Below the pieces are notes generated by a model, which had not been told where the DNA came from, made no database searches, and saw nothing but the letters and a program-made list of their open reading frames with translations. From Euglena gracilis (taxonomy: Eukaryota > Euglenida > Euglenophyceae > Euglenales), in NCBI GenBank assembly GCA_039621445.1, contig CP154954.1, positions 37,061,703-37,125,702 on the forward strand: a stretch of 64,000 nt of DNA. Direction: 5' to 3'. This document shows, piece by piece, positions 54,010 through 63,683 of this stretch. Each line of letters starts with the position of its first letter. The first letter of the stretch is position 1. Position numbers and translations under genes: made by a program.

Positions 54010-54373
54010 CATACAATTGCTTACCGACCCCCAGGGGGGGGGAGGGGGGTCACTCCACTTTTTTAAAAACCAGTCAGTCACTCATTTTCAAAAAACCAGC
54101 CAGTCACTACCCCCCCGGGGGGGGGGGGGGGGGTCGGCCACTCAGAAAAACGGCCACTTTCCAGTCACTTTAGGCCATTTTAGGTCAAAAAAAATTTTCC
54201 GGCGCCTTCGGCGCTGGGGTCACTCAAGCCACTTTTGCCCACTCCTGGCCGACCCCCCCCCCGGGGGGGAGGGGGTCCGGGCCCAAAACCAGTCAGTCAC
54301 TCTGAAAAAACCAGTCACCCACCCCCCCGGGGGGGGGGGGGGGGGGGTGGGACAGTGCTTAAGCAATTGTCTG
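54010..54373. mobile_element. CATAC-ended MITE, independent copy
   Basis: 364 bp. Left end CATACAATTGCTTACCGACC, right end inverse of CAGACAATTGCTTAAGCACT. Perfect 8-bp TSD GGCTGGAC (54002-54009, 54374-54381). It has the CCAGTCAGTCACTC repeats and the GGCGCCTTCGGCGC hairpin. The TSD lies in a CCAGCC-rich repeat region (53620-54010). Confidence 0.92.
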
Positions 54374-54749
54374 GGCTGGACCCCCCCGGGGGGGGCCCTT
54401 AAGAAATTCCCTGTTCCCCATTCATTTAGAAAGGAGCAGGGGTTTTTCTTAAGACCGGGGGGAGGTCCCCCGCCCACCAACCCCTGGAGGGGCCTCCCTG
54501 GGGGGGGGGGGGTCGGGGGACCCACAAAAAAAAATGGCCGAAAATCGCGAAAAGTGCTAAAAAATAGCACTTTTTCAAAAAATTTCTGCGCCAAAAGCGC
54601 TGAAAAGCACATCCCAGCCCCCTCCGGGGGGACCCCCCCCCCGGGTCCCGGGGCCCCACCCACCCACCCTACCCCCCCCCTGGAGTCCACGATGAAAAAA
54701 ACCCCTGGAAAGAAGGACAGAAGACAGAAATTGTATTTTGGTGTGCCAT

Positions 54750-54960
54750 GTTTTATGTGCCCTGGCTGGGGTTGCGCCACCGCTGCTGCTTCAGCGGCCG
54801 GCGCGGCCGGCAGCTCGGCTGGCAGCGCAGCTGGCGCGACAGCCGGCGCGGCTGGCGGCGCAGGCGGCTCCGCAGGCCGGGCAGCGACAGGCCGTTGCCA
54901 AAGATGGCGGGGGAGGGGTGCCTCGGATTTGCACCAGAAGAGGGGGGCTTGGCACCCTGT
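54750..54960 (-). CDS. Candidate exon, Arg- or Ala/Pro-rich depending on frame
   Basis: A GC-rich island built from CGGCGCGGCTGGC-like repeats. On minus one frame reads AIFGNGLSLPGLRSRLRRQP and continues Arg-rich to a TAA near 54756; another reads an Ala/Pro-rich tract (PAEPPAPPAAPAVAPAALPA). GC3 is high in both. Repetitive composition limits confidence. Confidence 0.3.
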
Positions 54961-55298
54961 CGCTTCTTCAAAGAGACCGTGTTGAGGGGGGACTGCACAA
55001 ACTTCTTTACACTGATCCCAGGGGTCACGTCCACCCAAAAAACCAGTCAATCTCCCCACCCACCCCAGGAGGGTCCCAGGGGACCCACCGAAAATGGCCG
55101 AAAAATCGCGAAAAATGCTAAAAAAAAGCACCTTTTTCAAAAATTTTCGGCACCTTCAGCGACGAAAAGTACATCCCACTCCCCTAGGGACCCCCCCCCA
55201 TGGGGGGGGTTGGCTGGACCCACCCACCCTGCCCCCCCCCACCCCCAGGAGGTCCAAAGCTTGAAAAAAAACCTGGTCGGGATGGGATACCCCACTGA

Positions 55299-55530
55299 TC
55301 AGTGAGTGATTGTCTGCGTGGGACTTGCAATGCAGAAAGGCAGGAGGAGGGGCAGTCCGTCAGGAAGGGCCTGCCCGGCAGGCCACAGCCGGCGCCGGAT
55401 CTCCCGCACCACCGCCTTCGCCTTCGCCACGGGCCCGGGCGGCGGCGGCGGCTGCGCGTCCCTCCACCGCTGGAGGGGCGTGGTGGGGTTGATGAAGGGG
55501 GCGGGCACTTGGCCGCAGGCCGGTCCCCCA
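55299..55530 (-). CDS. Candidate terminal exon (FINPTTPLQRWRDAQ...)
   Basis: On minus an acceptor such as GCGGCCAAG precedes VPAPFINPTTPLQRWRDAQP, a Pro run, then PVAKAKAVVREIRRRLWPAG and a tail ending at TGA (55299). Third positions are almost all G/C until the last ~15 codons. It may be the last exon of a gene that includes 55875-55984, but phase was not established. Not recognised. Confidence 0.4.
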
Positions 55531-55874
55531 GGAACCCGCTTGGGGTGGGGGTGGGAAACAAACGGCCCGCGAGGTTTGGAGAACTTTGGAGAACTTTCTT
55601 CAAATTGTGAGCCGAAAGGCATCCGTTGGACCTGAAAGAAACCCAATCAGGAAACAGGCGGAGTGCAACAAAGCGATTCAAAAAAAAACATGTGTTGCCT
55701 GTGAATTCCGTTTACCTGCATTTCACACCCCTGACCCCAATTGCCAAGTCCAGCACTTTTGTCCTTCAATGATGAGGGCTTTAAACACATTTATCCGGAT
55801 TTCCAGGCTCTTCCAGGAATGTGGCCAAGTCGCCAACCGGGAGGGGCCGAAAAAAAAGGGGGGGACAGGCCTGG

Positions 55875-55984
55875 CCCCAGCAGCAGGGCGTGGACGGCGA
55901 GGTCGCCCACGGCGCCCACCATGATGGCCCACGTGTGGGCCATGCGGAGGGCGGCGTAGGCGGCGTTGTGCCGCCACGCCCCGG
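55875..55984 (-). CDS. Candidate membrane-segment exon
   Basis: On minus, acceptor CCCCTTTGAG ends just before 55984. The frame reads GAWRHNAAYAALRMAHTWAI then MVGAVGDLAVHALLLGPG, with G/C in every third position over 35 codons. MAHTWAIMVGAVGDLAVHALLL is hydrophobic enough for a membrane helix. The donor is weak. Function unknown. Confidence 0.42.
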
Positions 55985-56369
55985 CTCAAAGGGGACAGGG
56001 GGAGGGAGGGGACCAGGCTGTTTTTTTACCAACCTGGGGGGGGGGGTCCAGAGTGCCTTGGAGGCCAGACCAAAATTGTTGAAAATCCCTTGATTTTTCT
56101 TTGAAAATGAATTCCTTGAAAATTGTGAACACTTTAGCTGCGGAAAGCACCCCAAAAATGCGCAATATGCTCAAAAGTGAGGAAAAGGGGCATTTTTGTT
56201 CATTTTCCGGCGCGCCAAAAGAAATATTTTTGTCATAAAGAAGGGGGGGTCCGGACCCCCCCAACCTCCAGGAAGGGGCCCCCTCACCCACCTTCAAACC
56301 AAAATGCTTCCAATCCATCCCTGGGGAGGGACCAGGGAGACCCCAAGCCAAGCCAACGGGGGGGGGGGG

Positions 56370-56474
56370 GTGAGCCAGGGTGTGGCCCGCCGTAGCCGTT
56401 GCCCTCGACTTGTTCGCGCAGGCGGCGGTCGATGGCATGGACGATGGCGGCGACGGCTGGCGGCGGAGGGCCCT
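56370..56474 (-). CDS. Candidate exon (AVAAIVHAIDRRLREQVEGN)
   Basis: On minus, acceptor CCCCCCTGGCAG ends just before 56474. The frame (after two bases) reads GPPPPAVAAIVHAIDRRLRE then QVEGNGYGGPHP, with G/C third positions throughout and a helix-like AIVHAIDRRLREQVEG. The donor is not resolved. Family unknown. Confidence 0.4.
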
Positions 56475-56579
56475 CTGCCAGGGGGGGGGGGAGGGGAGGT
56501 TGGATTTGGATGAGAGACAAATCCGTTGGGGGTTTGCGAATGAACTTGAAGGCAACCCTCCGCCCCTTGAAATGCAACC

Positions 56580-56715
56580 GCAAAGGGCCCCCCGCTTGCG
56601 GTGCACGGGTACAACCCGGCGACCCACCGCAGCCGCGGCCGCAGGCAGTCCACGTACAGCGAGCTGTACGTGGCGACCACCGACAGCCGCAGGCTTGTGT
56701 GGGAATCTCGGGGGG
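56580..56715 (+). CDS. Candidate exon (TYSELYVATTDSRRLVWES)
   Basis: The plus frame HGYNPATHRSRGRRQSTYSE LYVATTDSRRLVWES has all-G/C third positions. TTDSR..(V)VWE also occurs in the terminal exon of the minus-strand gene at 57156 (PTTDSRLAN...VVWEAPQT), hinting at an old inverted duplication. The minus frame (SVVATYSSLYVDCLRPRLRW) is also open, so the strand is not settled. Confidence 0.35.
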
Positions 56716-57155
56716 GGGGGGGGGGGCTCCCCTTCCAAAACTGGGGGGGGGGGGAGGGTGAGGGTGAGGGGGGACCCCCCTACCTCCAGTATTCAGTCGC
56801 CGAAAATTTTGGCCCTGTTTGGGTCAAAAACATCAATTCTTCTGAAATTCCTCAAAAATGGTGGACAAAATGTCAGATACCTAAATTGAAGCCTTGAAAT
56901 GCCATTTTGATTTCCCCTCAACTCCCCTCCTGGCCCAAGTTACAGCCATTTTTCGACCAATTTTGGCCATTTTGCCAAAATTTCATATCGAGCTTCAAGA
57001 GGGTCCAAAAATGCACACCGGAAGATTTTTATTTGCCCCTGCAGAGGAGGGGGAGGGGGGTGGGTGGGGGACCCCCTTCCGAAACCGGGGGGACGGGGGT
57101 GGGGGGACCCCCCTGCCACCTTACCCCCCTAGGGGGGGACCCCCTGCCACCTGCG

Positions 57156-57269
57156 TCATGTCTGCGGAGCTTCCCATACAACCCTGGCCAGCCATGCCAG
57201 CGCGTTGGCCAGGCGGCTGTCGGTGGTCGGCAGGATCAACAGCAGGGCCCATTGGTAGGTCAATGCACC

Positions 57270-57340
<71 letters not shown>

Positions 57341-57658
57341 GTAATAATAATAATAATGATGATGATGATGATGATGATGATGGTAATAATAATAATAATG
57401 ATGATGATGATGATGATGATGATGGTAATAATAATAATAATGATGATGATGATGATGATGATGATGGTAATAATAATAATAATGATGATGATGATGATGA
57501 TGATGGTAATAATAATAATAATGATGATGATGATGATGATGATGATGATAATAAGAAGAAGAAGAAGAAGAAGAATAAGAATAAGAATAAGAATAAGAAT
57601 AAGAATAAGAATAAGAATAATAATGATGATGATGATGATAATGATAATAATAGCAATA

Positions 57659-57712
<54 letters not shown>

Positions 57713-57721
57713 GCAACAATA

Positions 57722-57786
<65 letters not shown>

Positions 57787-60700
57787 GACAATAATGATGA
57801 TGACGATGATGATGATGATGAAAAAAGGAAAATATTCAACATCTCAACAAAACATGTTGACTCGATTTGGCTGGGGGTCAACAGCACCAATCTAACCCCC
57901 CAGCACAGCAAAAAAAAACCAGGCTTACAATGTTTCAGCCAAATTCCTCTGAATGGGAGTGAAACGCAACGCTGGCAGTAATTCAAACCTGACCCAGGAA
58001 GCCGGCTCCACAAACTCCGGGTTGTGCTCCCAAATTTCACCTTTCCGTTTCTCTGACCCCAAATGCCGACGCCACTCGGCCCTGTGCGTCCAGCCCGCGG
58101 CGACGATGGGGGCGAGCAGCAGGGGCACCAGCCACCAGCTGCGGACCTGTGAGAGGGGAAGTGGTATGAGCTTTGTGATAATTCCCCCTCGCTGCCTGGG
58201 AAAATGGCAACCAAAAAAAATGCGGTAAAAAATGTACGATGTTCTGCGAGTCAACCCACAAAATGCAAAACATTTGGGGGGCAACGTCAGAGGATCAGGC
58301 TTCTTTTCATCAACCTGGGGGGGGGGGTATTGTGCCTCTCGGAGCCTACCAGCCAGGTCATTTTTTAGAGGCCATTTTTGGGCCATTCGGCGTCAGGGGG
58401 TGTGCTGTGGCGCCAACCCACCCCAAACCCCGACTCCCCGGGTCGAAAATGCCCTACCCCTGCCTGCCAATAGCACCCCCCCCGGGGGGTGCGCATTGCA
58501 AAGAATCAAACAGAAACCCATGTGCATCCCTCGCCATCGTTATCGCCTTTAGAAAGCTGCATTTCACCAAATCTGTCTTCTTTTGAATTTTATCAGTTTT
58601 TTAATTCATTCCGGAGAAATTTGTGGAGACGTGAGCGAAGATCAGGCGGATGTGGGGCGCAAGCAATGACATACCGTTAGCGGTGCGCGGGGCGGTCGTT
58701 CCCTCGCTGCCTCACGCGCCAGCAGCGCGCTCTCGAACTGTGAGAGGCAGGGGCATTTGAGGTTGTAAATCTGAAACACAGCCTGGGAGTGTCCGGACCC
58801 CCATCCAGGCTTCTTTTAAGACCCCCGGGGGGGGTCCCCCCACCCACCCAGGGTGGCGCGGGACCCCGGGGGGGGACCCCAAAATCGGGCCCGTTAAAGG
58901 CAATTTTCAAAAATTTTCGGTGCTTCGCGCCGAAAAGGTATACCCGGCGCGGGACCCACCCCCCGGGGGGTCCGGCCCCGGACCCCCCCCCACCCACCAG
59001 ACATTCATTTAGTGTGGCTCACAAAAGATGTGTGAACCACAAAATTTTTTTTGGTGTCAACAGGTGAACCACAAAAAAACTCTCGGTGTCCACGGTGAAC
59101 CACAAAATGACAACGTTGGTATACCACACTGAATAAATGTCTGGCACTCACCCTCCCTCCCCCCCCCGGGGGGGTCTGCTGACTTAAAAAGAAGCCTGCC
59201 CCCATCCCTCGGGCAGGGTATTAAATGAGTGTTGGGGGGGGTTGGATTGTGCAAAAAAATTTCTGGCAACGGAAAAAACCAAAAAATCGAATTTTCGAAA
59301 AAAAAATTTTGAAGAATCAGTCAAACAATGCACCACCCATTTTTTATTCTTTCTGGGTTTCCGGGGGTCCCAGACCCCTCGGTCTGAAGGGGGGGTCTGG
59401 ACCCACCAGGGTGGGTCCAGGTGGCACCCTCCCCCCGGGGGGTCTAACCCCTCTTTCCCCGCACCCCCCCCCCTCCCGCAAGACCACTGTTCACTCAACA
59501 CAGGGGAAAAACTTCTCCATCGGGCAAATGACAAAAGGTCGACAGAATTTTTGGTCTCGGGGGAAAATCGAGGGCAAAACGAGCAATTTTTCATTGTCAA
59601 AAAGACCTTGACCCTTACCTTTGCCCAAACCCTTTTTGAAACTAGAAAATCGGGAGGGAGAAAAAAACAAAATGCAACAACAACAATAACAACAACAACA
59701 ACAACAGACATAAAAACACAAATTTTATCAAAATAGAAAAACACAAATAATGCAAAAAAAACATTTGCGTTCCCCTTGCCTTCCCCTCCCCTTGCTAAAA
59801 CTAACGCTTGACACTTTGTTACTGCCAGTTGAGTGAAGATCCAGCACACCCCCGATCCATTTGTGAACCCGGACAAACCCCAAACGCACCGACCTCCACA
59901 CAGTCCCGTGGCACGGGGTCTTCTGAGTTAGTAATGGGCCTGGACACCATGAAAGTGCTAAAAATAGCACTTTCGGCGCCTTCAGCGCCGAAAAGCATAT
60001 CCCACCCCCCTCCGGTGGGACCCCCAGGGGGGGGGGCTCGGCCGGACCCACCCACCCTACCCCAGGGTTCGATATAAGGAGAGGAGGGGGGGGGTGGTCC
60101 GGACCCCCCTGCAGGCCAGGAGGGGGGGGGGACACCCCCCCCACCTGAACCATGTACGCCTCCTCATATCAAACCCTTCCCCCCCCCCCCCCCCCCACCG
60201 GGCAGGGTTCGATATAAGGAGGGGGGGGGGGTCCAGACCCCCCCCCCTGCGGGGCAGGAGGGGGGGGGGGGGCCACCTAAACAGTGGCGCGGTCAGGGTG
60301 ACCGATTTTCGGCCCAGCGCAAAGCGCCGGGCCGAAAAATTTTGACCCCCCAAGACGACCAAAAGTGCCATTTTGGGCACTTTTTGGGCAAAAATTGGCC
60401 AAAAATGCAAAAAAATTTCGGCGCAAAGCGCCGGAGGAAAAAATTGCCCCTTTTTGGGGGGGGGTCCCGGGTACCCCCCCCGAGGGTCGGTCCGGACCCC
60501 CCTTGCAGGTGGGGGGGGGGGTGGTCCGGACCCCCCCTGCAGGCCAGGGAGGGGGGGGGGGGGGGGGGACACCCCCCCACCTAAACCATGTACGCCCTCC
60601 TTATATCGAACCCTGCCCCCGGGGTCCACGACCAAAAAAACCCCTGTCCCCCACAGGTGGCTTTTGAAGAGAACTGTCCAGGTTGAATCCAGAATTCCAG

Positions 60701-61424
60701 GGGACGGGGGTGCACAATGAAAATGAAAAGAGATTCGGAAGCAAAGCGCAAGGCAGAACACACCGTGGCGAAGCGGCAGGCCGGGCACAGCGGCACGCTG
60801 CGCCCGGCGACCTCCGCCTGCACCATCCCCAGCCGACGGTGGTGGCCCCACGCCCTTCGTTACTTTGTCATTGTGTTAACATGCATGGGAATGAGGTCCT
60901 TGACAGGCAGGGGTGGGGGGGGCTTCCCCCCCCCCACGGAAATCCCCCGTCCCCAAAAGTCAGTTTCCTTCCAACCGAAAATGGCATTTTTGACAGAAAT
61001 TTGTTATTAAATTATCTTTGCACTGTCTGGGTCACCACAACGCACATTTAACAGAAGAGCACACATTTAAAGAAGGGCGTGGGCGGCAGCGGGCACAGAG
61101 GTCCGGGTCCGCCACCGCGTGGCGGACCTGGATCTCCTTCGCCGTCCCCAGGGCAGAACGGGAAGGCCTGGTCCACCCGGGAGGCGGGTGTTTGACCCCC
61201 CACCCCACCACGGCAATTTCACAGATTTCTTATCAGATAACATTGATAGACCTTATCAGATAACGTAGATGACAATTTCTTTCCCCGCCCCTTTGGCGCC
61301 GGAAAAAAACTTTGGGGTCGAAAATTGGTGTTCCCGGAAATACGGTGGTGTGGTTGGCCTCCCGTTCTGCCCTGGTTGTCCTCTCCGCGGGGGTCTCGAT
61401 CAGCCACCAATATTCGGCGGCAGG
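57156..61424 (-). CDS. Spliced gene: Cys-rich segment plus hydrophobic segments
   Basis: Exons in minus order. 61344-61424: PAAEYWWLIETPAERTTRAE..., acceptor AAAAAGCAG, donor ACC/GTATTT. About 61040-61138: EIQVRHAVADPDLCARCRPR and further Cys; borders inferred. 60764-60854: AWGHHRRLGMVQAEVAGRSV then PLCPACRFAT, donor ACG/GTGTGT. 58675-58737: FESALLAREAARERPPRAPL, acceptor CTCTCACAG, donor ACG/GTATGT. 58041-58146: VRSWWLVPLLLAPIVAAGWT..., acceptor CTCTCACAG, donor AAAG/GTGAAA. 57156-57268: ALTYQWALLLILPTTDSRLA...VVWEAPQT and TGA. The phases of the last three introns agree. Paired Cys (CARC, CPAC) suggest zinc binding; WWLVPLLLAPIVAA and WALLLILP suggest membrane helices. Introns contain the CAGGGTTCG, CAGGCTTC and CAGACATTC MITEs and the GAT microsatellite. 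The start is not found and the family is not recognised. Confidence 0.55.
57272..57840. repeat. GAT/AAT/AAGAAT microsatellite
   Basis: Long compound microsatellite of (GATGAT)n and (AATAAT)n blocks, with (GAA)n and (AAGAAT)n near 57550-57620. A 40-50-bp block of GATGAT..GGTAATAATAATAAT is itself repeated five times. The Met/Ile frame on plus and the Ser/Leu frame on minus are artefacts. It lies immediately upstream of the terminal exon's acceptor on the minus strand. Confidence 0.95.
58806..59198. mobile_element. CAGGCTTC-family MITE with nested MITE
   Basis: 393 bp. TIRs CAGGCTTCTTTTAAG and inverse, perfect 8-bp TSD CCCCCATC (58798-58805, 59199-59206). The same central hairpin core is present. 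The CAGACATTC MITE (58998-59143) is inserted in its right half. The element lies in an intron of the minus-strand gene at 57156-61424. Confidence 0.93.
58998..59143. mobile_element. Short MITE of the CAGACATTC family
   Basis: 146 bp, with ends CAGACATTCATTTAGTGTGG and a slightly diverged inverse (ending ...GAATAAATGTCTG) plus the same subterminal GGTGTCxACAGGTGAACCAC repeats as 16144-17560. The flanking 8-mers CCACCCAC and GCACTCAC match at 6 of 8 positions. It is an internally deleted relative of the larger element and sits inside another MITE (58806-59198). Confidence 0.85.
60063..60180. mobile_element. CAGGGTTCG-family MITE, deleted copy
   Basis: Begins CAGGGTTCGATATAAGGAGA and ends with CATATCAAACCCTT, but lacks the A/T patch and central hairpin. 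No clear TSD in the C-rich flanks. Head-to-head neighbour of the full copy at 60203. Confidence 0.7.
60203..60615. mobile_element. CAGGGTTCG-family MITE, full copy
   Basis: 413 bp with identical inverted ends CAGGGTTCGATATAAGGAGG, flanks CCACCGGG (60195-60202) and CCCCCGGG (60616-60623), 7 of 8. The A/T patch and the CGGCGCAAAGCGCCGG hairpin are present. A partial copy of the same family abuts on the left (60063-60180). Confidence 0.87.
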
Positions 61425-61477
61425 CTGCTTTTTGTTTGTTTTGTTTTGTTGTTTCGATAAACACCACAAAAAAAAAC

Positions 61478-61660
61478 CGCCTGCTCAAGCAGCTGCCGAA
61501 TCCCACGCAGTGGGTTGGCAGCGCGGCGCGCGCGGGCCAGCAAGTTTTGGGGCGGATGGAGCTGGTGTTGCCCCCAGGCCGTGCTGGACTGATGGGGGGG
61601 GGGGCTTCACCACAATTGCAATGCAGGCGTCTTTCCAACGCCTCTGCGTGGTGTGGGACC
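61478..61660 (-). CDS. Candidate upstream exons of the same gene
   Basis: 61478-61561 on minus (acceptor GGCAACACCAG, donor GCG/GTTTTT) reads LHPPQNLLARARRAANPLRG then IRQLLEQA, 28 codons, phase 0 at both ends, which fits the next exon at 61424. 61611-61660 (acceptor TTGTTCTGAG, donor TGTG/GTGAAG) reads VPHHAEALERRLHCNC, but its phase does not match, so it may be a different transcript or a false exon. Confidence 0.4.
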
Positions 61661-61975
61661 CTCAGAACAAAAACCTCTGGGGGGAAGCCATTGACCTTCT
61701 TTAAAAACCATGGGAGTTTTGTGCTGAAAAAAATTTCTGGTTTGGCGCAAAAAAAACCCATTTTTCTGATTTTGGGACAGATGCAGATGTGGTGGTGGCT
61801 GCTGGTGGCACTTTTCGGGGGGGTTTGTGATAAACAGAAACTGCAGAATGAAAGCACCACGCGTGGAATCCGAACAAACGCCGGGTTTTGGGATGATGAT
61901 CCCCCACCCTGGCCATGAAGCAGACACAAGCAAGACACGGCCGCAATGTACACACCCTACCCTGGATATCCAAAT

Positions 61976-62247
61976 GGCAGCCATATTCTAAATGCCCCCC
62001 CCTGGGGGGCCATTTAGAGTGACCAGGGGGTCAAAATAGTTTTTTTGTGTTAATGATGGAGTTGGGTTAGGTGCGCGACTTAGGCTTAGGGTTAGGCCTA
62101 ACTTATAGATGGGTGTTCGGTGTACAAGTTAGGCCTAACCCTAAGCCTAAGTCGCGCACCTAAACCTACTCCATCATTAACGAAAAAGATGCCAGGGGGG
62201 GGGGGCATTTAGAGTGACCAGGGGGGGCCATTTAGAATATGGCTGCC
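61976..62247. mobile_element. Palindromic element GGCAGCCATATTCTAAATGG
   Basis: 272 bp. Ends GGCAGCCATATTCTAAATG in inverse orientation, perfect 8-bp TSD ATCCAAAT (61968-61975, 62248-62255). An inner palindrome (GGTTAGGTGCGCGACTTAGG and inverse) carries TTAGGG-like words around a 21-bp loop. It resembles the cores of the 4987 and 19610 elements (TTAGGTGCGC), but has different terminal sequences. Confidence 0.92.
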
Positions 62248-62255
62248 ATCCAAAT

Positions 62256-63180
62256 AACCCCCCCAAATAACACCCCCCCCCCTTGTGTTACTTGGGCACC
62301 CTGGGTCCCCAGGGGGGGGGGAATTTGGGGGGGGGTGTTATTTTTTACATGGAAAACCAAAAGAAATTAGGGGGGTGATATTTGGGCGCTCGAAATCGGC
62401 CCCGGAGAGGGGGGGGGTGTTATTCGGGGGGGGGGAGAAGCCTGAAATTATGAAGTGGAGACAAACACAAAAAACTTACAGAAACCTCCTCTATCTTTTG
62501 TTGCGAAACTTCCAAAAGTCAAAAACCCTTCTGGAGTTTGACTGCGAAAACCACATGGGGGGGGTCGACCCCCCGCAGAGCAATGTAAAACTGCCAAATG
62601 AGGGGAGGGGGCTTCAAGAATCCAATGCCAGGGAAAAATATTCTCACCTCTGTCCAACCCCCCACCCCGGAGGAGAAGAGGACAGAGGGGTGTGCAACCA
62701 TCGGCCGACCCCTCCCCCAGGGGTCCACTCTTCCGAAAACCAGGCAGTCACCAAGAACCAGGCAGTTTGGAAATCCAGCCAGTCCCCCACCCCCCCGGGG
62801 TCAGCTGCTCTGGAATCTGGAACGGGAAAAAAATGGCAGAAATATTTTGCGGCCGGGTCACCTTTGCGATGACTGCTTCTGGAGGGAGGTGGACAGGGAC
62901 AAAACCCAGTCAGTGATCCCCCTGGATTGGTGAAGAAACTGCAAAGGCGGGGGTGAGGTGCGGGAGTCCCTTTTGTGAAATTTCGGCAATTTTTTGCCCA
63001 AAAAAGTTTTGGCTGATTTTTGGCCGCTTTTGGGTCCAAGGGTTTTCGGCCTTATGCTTTGCGCCAGGACGCTGTGTCTGTGACGGGAGGGGGGTCATAG
63101 CGGAGTCGCCTGAGCACAGGGGGGCAAATGATTGTGTGCACCCCTGGTATTTCTTTGATGGCCCACATTTTCCTGGCCAC
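62256..63180. other. G/C-run rich sequence, no gene seen
   Basis: Contains relics of the CCAGTCAGTCACT repeats (near 62735-62915) typical of CATACC elements, without definable ends. No splice-bounded exon found. Confidence 0.4.
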
Positions 63181-63277
63181 CGGGGCCTGCATGGCGATCC
63201 CGCTCGTGCTCCGCTGCCTTCTCGTCCGCTTCCTGCAGGAGCACGGCGGGGGCGACGTAGGCGGCGGGTGGCGGGAC
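63181..63277 (-). CDS. Candidate exon (VPPPAAYVAPAVLLQEADEK)
   Basis: On minus, acceptor AATCTCCACAG ends just before 63277. The frame reads VPPPAAYVAPAVLLQEADEK then AAEHERDRHAGP, with G/C in nearly all third positions, to a possible donor CCCCG/GTGGCC. The end is charged and helix-like. It may be a 5' exon of the gene at 57156-61424 or of another gene. Not recognised. Confidence 0.45.
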
Positions 63278-63421
63278 CTGTGGAGATTTGGATTGAGGTG
63301 ATGGCAGAGCACGAAGGCTTTCCCACACGCACGCTGAGAAGCACACAGCTGAACTGGTCCCGGAGGCTGGTCGCACTTTTTGACACCCCCAATCTGCCCC
63401 GAAAAAACACGCGCCCCCCAA

Positions 63422-63683
63422 CAGGCTTCTTTTTATGACCCCCGGGGGGAAGGGGGGTCCCCCAGGGTGGCGTGACCCCCCGGGTGGCGGGGACCCCTCC
63501 CCCAAAATCAAAAATCAGACGCGTTAAAGGCAATTGTCAACGTTTTTCGGCGCTTTGCGCCAAAAACGTACACCCGGCGCAGCGGCGCGGACCCCCCACC
63601 CCCCAGGGGGTCCGGCCCAGACCCACCCACCCACCCCCCTCCCCCGGGGGAGGGGGGGGTCAGGTGAATTAAAAAGAAGCCTG
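63422..63683. mobile_element. CAGGCTTC-family MITE, older copy
   Basis: 262 bp with ends CAGGCTTCTTTTTATGAC and the inverse of CAGGCTTCTTTTTAATTC, and a diverged core GGCGCTTTGCGCC. Flanking 8-mers (CCCCCCAA, CCCCGAAC) match poorly, in keeping with age or homopolymer drift. It is inserted in a diverged satellite monomer. Confidence 0.8.

Noticed and set aside
56894-58214. Met/Ile- and Ser/Leu-rich proteins of ~340 codons
   Set aside because: Translations of the GAT/AAT microsatellite; only the C-terminal exon at 57156-57268 on minus has independent support.
61611-61660. CcmH-like cytochrome c maturation motif (ALERRLHCNC)
   Set aside because: The second Cys spacing and downstream motifs of that family are missing and the exon phase does not fit its neighbours.
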